From: Streptomyces sp. NRRL F-6676
GTDB taxonomy: Bacteria; Actinomycetota; Actinomycetes; Streptomycetales; Streptomycetaceae
Direction: 5' to 3'
DNA length: 12,608 bases
Assembly (NCBI RefSeq): GCF_000725625.1
Contig: NZ_JOHS01000093.1
Location: 1 to 12,608 of the forward strand
A program made the position numbers and the translations under genes. A model generated the notes under the pieces. The model saw only the letters and a list, made by a program, of their open reading frames with translations, was not told the DNA's origin and did no database searches. This document shows positions 7,814 through 12,608 of this stretch, piece by piece. Within the stretch, counting starts at the first letter, position 1, and each line of letters begins with the position of its first letter.

Positions 7814-9898
7814 TCAACATGGTGTTTCCCCTTTTTCCGCGACGAATTTGAGTACGTCGGCGGCCGTGGCGAAGCGTCGTTCGGCGGGTGTCACGACGTA
7901 TTGATGCTGGTCGAGGAGAGGCTGGACGTCCTCGATGGCGTTGCGGATGGTGCCGCGGCTGACGCCGAACACGGCGGCCAGGGCCTGTTGGTCGCATAGA
8001 CCTCGTTGGGAAAGGACAGTTGCCAGGATTCGGTCGGCGTCGGTGATCTTTTGGCGGAAGAGGCCGCCGCGGGTTCCGGGTCGCCTGTCACCGCCGCGCT
8101 GGCGATGCCGGCGTTCTTCAAGGGCGGCCTGGTAGGGCAGGGTGATCCGGTCGATCAGTGCCTGGAGGTCTGATCGAGGCATGCCGGTGAGGGCGGGGTG
8201 GGACAGAGCTTGGGAGAGTTCCATGCGACTGGTGGTCGCACCGCCTTCCGCCCAGTCACGCAGTTCCCGGGCGGAGGAGAAGTAATGCGCGGTCTGGGTG
8301 ACGGTGATTTTCTGTGCGTCCATGAGCGTGCGGGTCTCACCGATGACCTTGCCGATGGTGACCGCGTTGATGGCCAGCAGATCGACCAAGACCTTCTGGG
8401 AACAGACGCGGCGCAAGTAGATCACGGTGATCAGGACACGATCGGCGTTCGAGAGCAGGGGTCTGCCGTGGGCTCCGGGGGCCTGCAGCCGTCGGCCTCC
8501 GCGCTGTTGGAACTTGCGTTGTTCCGCCTGGGCGGCTTGTGCGGGGGCCAACTGGTCGCGCAGCGTGTCCAGTTCCGATGCGGTCATGCCGCTCAAGCGG
8601 GGGTCGGTGAGCATCGTGAGGACCTGCGCCCTGGCGCGGTCTCGATCGCTGGGGCTGACCTGGCTGCCGTTCTCGGCACCGGCGGCGGCGATCGTGTAGT
8701 TCCAGGATCCGTGCTGGTCATGGGGCGTGATCGGTAGAGAGCGCAGGTGGTCGCGGCTGACGGAGATGCCCACCGGGTAGGCACCGGCATCCAGCTCGGC
8801 ATGAACGCGCAGGCCGGTACGGGTGCGGGTCGCAGCGATGCTGTTGACGACGACTCCATAGCTGGTCAGGGGCCTGCCGCGCCAGTTCATAGTGATGTGG
8901 GAGAACAGCCGGTGCTCAATCTTGTTCCACTTCGAGGTACCCGGCGGGAAGTGACAGACAGTCACGGTGAGACCCGTCTGGGCGGCGAAGGCGGCAAGCT
9001 CGGCCTTCCACAACCGGTAGCGGTAACTGTTGGACCCTCCGCAGTCCGCAGTGATCAACAAGCGGTTGGCATCCGGGTAGTCCGCCCGTCCGCGCGCCTG
9101 CCACCAGCGGCGAATTGACTCGACGGCGAACACGGAGGTGTCGTGGTCGGTACCGACGTTCACCCAGCCGCTGTCGTTGGCCAGGTCGTAGATGCCGAAG
9201 GGGATCGCCACGTCGACGTCGGGGCCGATGAAGTAGAAGCTGTGGTCCTCCACCTGTACTGGATCACCTGCCGGTCGCCACTGCCGGCCGGGATTGGGTA
9301 ACTGCCCCAGCTGTTCCTTCTTCTTGGCATCGATGCTGATCACCGGCTGTCCGGCGGACTGATGCTCCTTGACCTGCTCGTTGAGATAGCGGAACTGCGC
9401 GTCACGGTCGGGGTGCTGTTTCCCCTCCAGGGTCTTGGCACTGGCCTGCAGGCTGAAGCCCTGCTCCTTCAGCAACCGGCCGACGGTCGGAGCGGAGACC
9501 GGATGCCCCTGCCGAGTCAGTTCTTCCGCGAGGTTGCGCAGCGACTTGGTCGTCCAGCGCAGCGGAGACATCGGATCGCCCCGTTCATCCGGCTCCACCA
9601 GCGCCAACAGCGCAGGGACGAGCTCGCGGTCCACGTCCTCGACGCGCATCCTCCCGCCGCCCGCCTGCCGGACACGGCCTTCTGGCAGCGATCCGGTGCC
9701 GCCTTCAAGTTCGAAAACACCTCTGCGAACCGTAGTCTCGCTGACCCCGGCAGCTCTCGCCACGAGCCTCACACCACCATGGCCCAGCAGCCGGGCCTCG
9801 GTGGCCAGGGCGAGACGGCGCTGCCGTTCGTTCAGGTGCGGGAGCAGGACCTCGAACCGCCGGGTCAGCAGGACACGGGCCTCGTCGGATATTCGCAT
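7814..9898 (-). CDS. ISAzo13-family DDE transposase with a two-module C-terminal extension
   Basis: The product has 694 residues from ATG 9898. Residues 1-60 hold an N-terminal helix-turn-helix (LVARAAGVSETTVRRGVFEL). Residues 110-405 are the ISAzo13-type catalytic domain, with PVISIDAKKKEQLG (Asp190), LLITADCGGSNSYRYRLW (Asp285) and PPGTSKWNKIEHRLF (Glu328) as likely DDE residues, ending in the hallmark HGSWNYTI near 396-403. Ordinary members stop soon after that motif. Here about 290 more residues follow, made of two diverged copies of one module (about 430-551 and 565-686). Both copies share the order GM-x2-S-x-L, QRGG, a helix-turn-helix-like stretch starting at A-D-R-x-L, and a closing F-x2-A-x2-L. 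The first has QRGGRRLQAPGAHG and NADRVLITV, the second QRGGDRRPGTRGG and DADRILATV. The extension may bind the element ends or host DNA; this is inference. No clear Shine-Dalgarno sequence precedes the start. Confidence 0.93.
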   Translation of the reverse strand: MRISDEARVLLTRRFEVLLPHLNERQRRLALATEARLLGHGGVRLVARAAGVSETTVRRGVFELEGGTGSLPEGRVRQAGGGRMRVEDVDRELVPALLALVEPDERGDPMSPLRWTTKSLRNLAEELTRQGHPVSAPTVGRLLKEQGFSLQASAKTLEGKQHPDRDAQFRYLNEQVKEHQSAGQPVISIDAKKKEQLGQLPNPGRQWRPAGDPVQVEDHSFYFIGPDVDVAIPFGIYDLANDSGWVNVGTDHDTSVFAVESIRRWWQARGRADYPDANRLLITADCGGSNSYRYRLWKAELAAFAAQTGLTVTVCHFPPGTSKWNKIEHRLFSHITMNWRGRPLTSYGVVVNSIAATRTRTGLRVHAELDAGAYPVGISVSRDHLRSLPITPHDQHGSWNYTIAAAGAENGSQVSPSDRDRARAQVLTMLTDPRLSGMTASELDTLRDQLAPAQAAQAEQRKFQQRGGRRLQAPGAHGRPLLSNADRVLITVIYLRRVCSQKVLVDLLAINAVTIGKVIGETRTLMDAQKITVTQTAHYFSSARELRDWAEGGATTSRMELSQALSHPALTGMPRSDLQALIDRITLPYQAALEERRHRQRGGDRRPGTRGGLFRQKITDADRILATVLSQRGLCDQQALAAVFGVSRGTIRNAIEDVQPLLDQHQYVVTPAERRFATAADVLKFVAEKGETPC

Positions 9899-9938
9899 AC
9901 CAGACCAACGAACGCGTCCTCACGAAGCAACGTGTTAT

Positions 9939-9952
9939 TTCCTTACGGCTTC
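9939..9952. repeat. Right terminal inverted repeat of the ISAzo13-family element
   Basis: TTCCTTACGGCTTC is the exact reverse complement of the left end GAAGCCGTAAGGAA at 7800-7813. It is followed directly by the GGT duplication. Confidence 0.88.
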
Positions 9953-9955
9953 GGT
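9953..9955. repeat. Target site duplication of the ISAzo13-family element, right copy
   Basis: This GGT matches 7797-7799; on the minus strand it supplies the last bases of a CAC codon (His285 of the IS256 transposase) and the first base of the next codon. Confidence 0.8.
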
Positions 9956-10808
9956 GGACGACGCAGGTCTGCACGATCGTCCTCGGCCAGACCGTCTCCA
10001 CCGCCTCGGGCAGGCCCTTGAGCCCGTCGCAGACGAGCATGAGCACATCGCTGACACCGCGGTTCTTGACCTCGGTGAGGATGTGCAGCCAGTGCTTGGC
10101 GCCCTCACCGCCGTCGCCAGCCCACAGGCCCAGGATCTCGCGTCGGCCTTCGGTGGTGACGGCCAGGGCCACATAGATGGGCCGGTTGGCGACGGCGCCG
10201 TCGCGGATCTTCACGTGGATGGCGTCGATGAAGACCACCGGATAGACGGCGTCGAGGGGGCGGCTTTGCCATTCGGCCATGCCCTCGAGGACCTTGTCGG
10301 TGATGGTGGAGATGGTCTGGCGGGAGACCTCGGCGCCATAGACCTCGGCCAGGTGGGCCTGGACCTCACCGGTGGTCAGGCCCTTCGCCGCCAGCGAGAT
10401 CACCATCTCGTCGACGCCGGTCAGGCGCTTCTGCCGCTTCTTGACGATCTTCGGCTCGAAGGAGCCGTCCCGGTCGCGGGGCACGGCTATCTCCACCGGC
10501 CCGACCTCGGTCAGGACGGTCTTGGAGCGTTTGCCGTTGCGAGAGTTGCCGCCGTCCTTGCCGGCCGGATCGTGCCTTTCATAGCCGAGGTGGTCGGTGA
10601 TCTCGCCCTCCAGGGCCGATTCGAGCAGCCGCTTGGTCAGCTGCTGCAACAGTCCGCCCTCACCGGTCAGCTGCAGGCCCTCGGCCTGAGCCCGGTTCAC
10701 CAGCTCGTCGATCAACTGGTCGTCCACGGCCTTCGCCGACACAGCCGCTGCCGACTCGACAGTCTCCTGCTCGGCCACGTTCTCACTGGTCATCGATGCA
10801 TCTTCCAT
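9953..10808 (-). pseudogene. IS256-family transposase, N-terminal part (split by ISAzo13 element)
   Basis: This part encodes the first 285 residues from ATG 10808, up to TIVQTCVVH, where the nested element begins. It includes the N-terminal DNA-binding region (LTKRLLESALEGEITDHLGY and NSRNGKRSKTV) and two of the three catalytic acids, Asp195 in VVFIDAIHVKIRDG and Asp261 in MLVCDGLKG. Read-through into the inner element adds unrelated residues beginning RSRKEI. The third acid lies in the other fragment, so this product cannot be an active transposase. A second ATG at 10793 (MTSENVAEQE) is an alternative start. The rebuilt 435-residue protein has the normal family length. Confidence 0.9.
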
Positions 10809-10815
10809 GATCGGG

Positions 10816-10841
10816 AGTTACACCGAACGATTTACAGTCCC
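10816..10841. repeat. Right terminal inverted repeat of the IS256-family element
   Basis: On the minus strand it reads GGGACTGTAAATCGTTCGGT followed by GTAACT, matching the left end at 7307-7332 in 21 of 26 positions. The transposase ATG lies 33 nt inside the right boundary. Confidence 0.85.
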
Positions 10842-10849
10842 GGGGGCGC
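10842..10849. repeat. Target site duplication of the IS256-family element, right copy
   Basis: GGGGGCGC, identical to 7299-7306, followed by GG and then the GTG start codon of the nuclease-like gene. Confidence 0.85.
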
Positions 10850-10851
10850 GG

Positions 10852-11100
10852 GTGGCCGAGCTGATGATGTTCCGGCAGGACACGGACGGACGGGATGTCG
10901 AGCTGGCCGGTTCGACGGTGGCGCTGGAGGTGGAGCTGCAGCGGCGGGTCGAGGCCGGCCTGGAGCAGATGCTGGGCGTCCGTTTCCTGGCATCGGAGTA
11001 CCAGACCGGCCCCTGGCACCGCGGGCGGATCGACACCCTGGGGCTCGACGAGAACGGCAGCCCGGTGGTGATCGAGTTCAAGAAGGGCTCGGACAGCGAC
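10852..11100 (+). pseudogene. PD-(D/E)XK nuclease-like gene (NucS/DUF91-like N-terminal part), 5' region displaced and 3' end lost
   Basis: From GTG 10852 the recognisable protein spans about 83 residues: VAELMMFRQD, then an LAGSTVALEVELQ stretch, EQMLGVRFLASEYQTG, and GRIDTLGLDENG followed by PVVIEFKKGSDSD. Asp61 and the E-x-K pair Glu75/Lys77 form a PD-(D/E)XK nuclease signature of the type in NucS/DUF91-like proteins and in actinobacterial proteins carrying a C-terminal DUF5655 domain. After FKKGSDSD the similarity ends abruptly and the frame runs to a stop at 11361 through sequence that overlaps the recombinase gene. The IS256 element separates the GTG from its ribosome binding site (7296-7300). 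An in-frame ATG at 10807 inside the IS repeat could make a fusion start. The gene is thus damaged on both sides and probably non-functional. Confidence 0.65.
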
Positions 11101-11132
11101 CTGTTGACTGAACTATCGGCGGAGTTTTCGCA

Positions 11133-11143
11133 GGTCAGTGACC
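11133..11143. repeat. Short palindrome near the left end of the recombinase element
   Basis: GGTCAGTGACC is a 5-bp inverted repeat around a central G, located 29 bp upstream of the recombinase start codon and about 30 bp inside the inferred element end. It could be a recombinase core-binding site or an operator; chance is not excluded. Confidence 0.25.
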
Positions 11144-11171
11144 TTGTGGCGGGGAGGTCGTTGAGTCGGCC

Positions 11172-12383
11172 ATGGAGGCATCACGAGACTTGGCGGCCCT
11201 GTCCGTTCCCCTGGTCGGGGAGCTGGTGGCCATGGATGATCCGTGGGAGCCCTACCGGCTCGTCGACCCTGCCAGTAAGCCGGTCGAGGGAGTCCGCGCT
11301 TTCCTGCGGGATCTCCAGGGAGCCGGTCGTTCGATGGCGACGGCCCGTTCCTATGGGATAGACATGTTGCGCCGGTTTCGATTCCTGTGGGCTGTCAAGG
11401 TTCCGTGGGACCGAGCGAGTCGGATCGAGGCGAGGGACTTCTCCCGTTGGCTTCAGGTCGCCGGGCAGCCGAGGCGTCCGCACTGGCGGCGTCCGAGCGA
11501 AACGGGCCGGTGGGCCGCAGGGGGCAAGCCGTACGCACCCTCGGTGCGAGCGCACAGCGAGACAGTGCTGCGAGCCTTCTACGACTTCCACCGCGACATC
11601 GGCACCGGGCCGGTCCTCAACCCGTTTCCACTGGACCGAGGACGTCGCGGCCGTCGGGCTCACGCCCATCGCAACCCGATGGATCCGGCCCGGAACGAAC
11701 GCGGAGGGCTGTACCGGCCGAGAGTGCCCAAGCGGGTGCCCCGCAGCGTCCCTGACGAGGAGTTCAACGAGATCTTCGCCCGTCTCCCTTCGCACCGGGA
11801 CCGGGCTCTGGTTGCCTTCTACGTCTCCACCGGTGCACGGGCCAGCGAGCTGCTCAGCACCTGGCAGTCCGGCGCCGATCCGGGGAGTCAGCTGATCTCG
11901 GTCGTCCGCAAGGGCACCGGCGAGGTCCAGGAACTTCCCGCCTCGACCGACGCGTTCGTCTGGCTGCGGCTCTACCAGCTTGAGATGGACGATGCGATCC
12001 CGCGCGGGCATCGTCTTCCGCTGTGGTGGACCCTGCGCTCGCCGTCGAGGCCGTTGACCTACCACGCGGTTCACCGCATGTTCGAGCGGGCGAACGCCAA
12101 GGCAGGGACTTCCGCGACGCTGCACGCGCTGCGGCACACCGCCGCCTACCGGATGTCCGAGGACCCCAGCCTCCCTCTCACAGATGTCCAGTTCGTCCTT
12201 GGTCACGCTCAGTTGACCACGACGCAGCTTTACCTCACGCCTCGCAAGGAGGTGGTGATTCGGCGCCTGTTGGCCCACCACGCCGAGCAGAGGCGTCAGG
12301 CAGCCGGTCGCGTCGCCCCGCCTCCGGCAGCTGGCTATCGGCCGGAAAGTCTCGATGTGCTGTTCGGAGCTGGTGCCCGGTGA
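11172..12383 (+). CDS. Tyrosine-type site-specific recombinase (integrase/transposase)
   Basis: The product has 403 residues. Residues about 36-145 form the SAM-like core-binding domain (VEGVRAFLRDLQGAGRSMAT, SYGIDMLRRFRFLW). The catalytic domain spans about 190-375 with the full set of active-site residues: Arg223 in STGARASELL, Lys247 in VVRKGTG, His318 and Arg321 in TLHALRHTAAYRM, His345 in VLGHAQLTTTQLY, and the nucleophile Tyr354. It should therefore be active in DNA strand exchange. The ATG at 11172 has GGGGAGG 14 nt upstream, which is rather distant; ATG 11232 is a possible later start. Its stop overlaps the GTG of the next gene (GTGA), implying translational coupling. No excisionase or tRNA attachment site is visible, which fits a transposon better than an integrative plasmid or phage. 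Its start cuts off the nuclease-like gene. Confidence 0.9.
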   Translation: MEASRDLAALSVPLVGELVAMDDPWEPYRLVDPASKPVEGVRAFLRDLQGAGRSMATARSYGIDMLRRFRFLWAVKVPWDRASRIEARDFSRWLQVAGQPRRPHWRRPSETGRWAAGGKPYAPSVRAHSETVLRAFYDFHRDIGTGPVLNPFPLDRGRRGRRAHAHRNPMDPARNERGGLYRPRVPKRVPRSVPDEEFNEIFARLPSHRDRALVAFYVSTGARASELLSTWQSGADPGSQLISVVRKGTGEVQELPASTDAFVWLRLYQLEMDDAIPRGHRLPLWWTLRSPSRPLTYHAVHRMFERANAKAGTSATLHALRHTAAYRMSEDPSLPLTDVQFVLGHAQLTTTQLYLTPRKEVVIRRLLAHHAEQRRQAAGRVAPPPAAGYRPESLDVLFGAGAR

Positions 12384-12608
12384 CCATCACTTCGTTGACG
12401 CGTGCCGGTTCCGCACCGGCCGCTGGATTGGAGCCTCAGCTCACCCGTTCCATGGCAGCCCAGCAGCGTTTCCCCGCCCGGACCGTTCCGGACATCTGGC
12501 CGGGCACTGGAGCAATGCTCATGACTTGTGGATCGGTCTTCGGGACGGCACGCGAAGGGCGTACCTTCCCGAATGATCCTGTATCGGTCACCAAGTCAGG
12601 CCCGCGTT
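12380..12608 (+). CDS. Second gene of the recombinase operon, N-terminal part (cut by window edge)
   Basis: A frame opens at GTG 12380, overlapping the recombinase stop by four bases (GTGA), and stays open for 76 codons to the window edge. It begins VTITSLTRAGSAPAAGLEPQ and continues with AAQQRFPARTVPDIWPG and PNDPVSVTKSGP. I do not recognise a domain in this stretch. Position and coupling make a second tyrosine recombinase of a Tn554-like set the best guess, since those proteins have poorly conserved N-termini. A competing frame (12355-12576) ends within the window and lacks the coupling. Confidence 0.55.
   Translation, partial: MTITSLTRAGSAPAAGLEPQLTRSMAAQQRFPARTVPDIWPGTGAMLMTCGSVFGTAREGRTFPNDPVSVTKSGPR

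Larger units (their letters stand above)
7800..9952 (-). mobile_element. ISAzo13-family insertion sequence, 2153 bp, complete
   Basis: Terminal inverted repeats begin GAAGCCGTAAGGAA at both ends (7800-7813, and 9939-9952 on the minus strand), 14 bp perfect with weaker matching (10 of 16) over the next 16 bp. The element starts with GA, as members of this family usually do, and is flanked by a 3-bp GGT duplication. It contains one large transposase gene on the minus strand whose stop codon (7814-7816) directly follows the perfect part of the left repeat. It sits between codons for CVVH and LLRN of the IS256 transposase, in the same orientation as that gene. The intact ends and open reading frame suggest a recent, possibly still active copy. 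Confidence 0.92.
7307..10841 (-). mobile_element. IS256-family insertion sequence, interrupted by a nested ISAzo13-family element
   Basis: The element is bounded by imperfect terminal inverted repeats: GGGTCTGTCAAACGAGCGGT from 7307 and, on the minus strand from 10841, GGGACTGTAAATCGTTCGGT, with 21 of the first 26 positions matching and CGGTGTAACT identical. Perfect 8-bp duplications flank it. Total length is 3535 bp; without the inner 2153-bp element and its 3-bp duplication it is 1379 bp, a usual size for the family. Its single gene is on the minus strand and is split in two. Right outside its right end is a nuclease-like gene, and the terminal repeat supplies an in-frame ATG (10807) reading out into it. 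Confidence 0.92.
11101..12608 (+). mobile_element. Tyrosine-recombinase transposon, Tn554-like organisation (left part, runs off the window)
   Basis: Homology of the nuclease-like gene stops at about 11100, and 72 bases later a complete tyrosine recombinase begins, followed by a gene overlapping it by 4 bp. Transposons of the Tn554 type carry two tyrosine recombinases plus an accessory gene (tnpA, tnpB, tnpC) in such a tight operon, have no inverted repeats and make no target duplication. No inverted repeat is obvious here. The exact left boundary is inferred from where the nuclease homology ends, and the right side is outside the window. Confidence 0.45.

Noticed and set aside
9435..11111. 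558-codon plus-strand frame across the ISAzo13/IS256 junction
   Set aside because: It is antisense to two well-supported transposase genes and crosses the mapped insertion boundary at 9952, so it cannot be an evolved gene.
1..12608. CRISPR array, tRNA or rRNA genes
   Set aside because: No regularly spaced direct repeats and no tRNA-like cloverleaf or rRNA sequence was noticed on either strand.

Overview
The window is high-GC DNA from an actinomycete, most likely Streptomyces or a close relative. The grounds are codon choice, GTG starts, apparently leaderless genes, actinobacterial-type UvrA and UvrB sequences, and the families of the insertion sequences. It reads as an accessory region: a DNA-repair gene pair sits among damaged genes and at least four mobile elements.

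Left part (1-1290). On the minus strand, the end of an IS630-family element (1-96, running off the window) has inserted at a TA within CTAG and cut an antibiotic-biosynthesis-monooxygenase (ABM) type gene after about 47 codons (99-241). Divergent from that remnant is an intact GlxA-type regulator (349-1290) with a DJ-1/PfpI-like domain followed by an AraC-type helix-turn-helix domain. It shows no ribosome binding site and is probably leaderless. The broken gene may have been its target.

Centre (1291-7306). After 442 bases without a recognisable gene, which hold a 12-bp inverted repeat, come uvrB (1733-3850) and uvrA (3955-6846). Both are complete with all expected ATPase and helicase motifs and probably form one transcription unit. 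The 104-bp gap between them can fold into a long imperfect hairpin. No uvrC and no LexA box is visible. UvrA and UvrB together load onto damaged DNA and recruit UvrC. A stand-alone uvrBA pair among mobile elements suggests a second, accessory copy, but the window cannot prove this. About 460 bases after uvrA hold no gene I can support; their last bases carry the ribosome binding site of a gene that has been split away.

Right part (7307-12608). An IS256-family element (7307-10841, perfect 8-bp target duplication GGGGGCGC) is itself interrupted by a 2153-bp ISAzo13-family element (7800-9952, 3-bp duplication GGT, 14-bp perfect terminal repeats). Removing the inner element restores an uninterrupted 435-residue IS256 transposase. 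The outer element landed exactly between the ribosome binding site and the GTG start of a small PD-(D/E)XK nuclease-like gene (10852 onward). That gene is also cut short after its catalytic E-x-K motif, where a third element begins. This last element carries a complete tyrosine recombinase (11172-12383) and the translationally coupled start of another gene (12380 onward, running off the window), resembling multi-recombinase transposons of the Tn554 type.

The most notable single protein is the ISAzo13 transposase, which has a C-terminal extension of about 290 residues built from two diverged tandem copies of a helix-turn-helix-like module. I see no clearly new defence or regulatory system beyond this.
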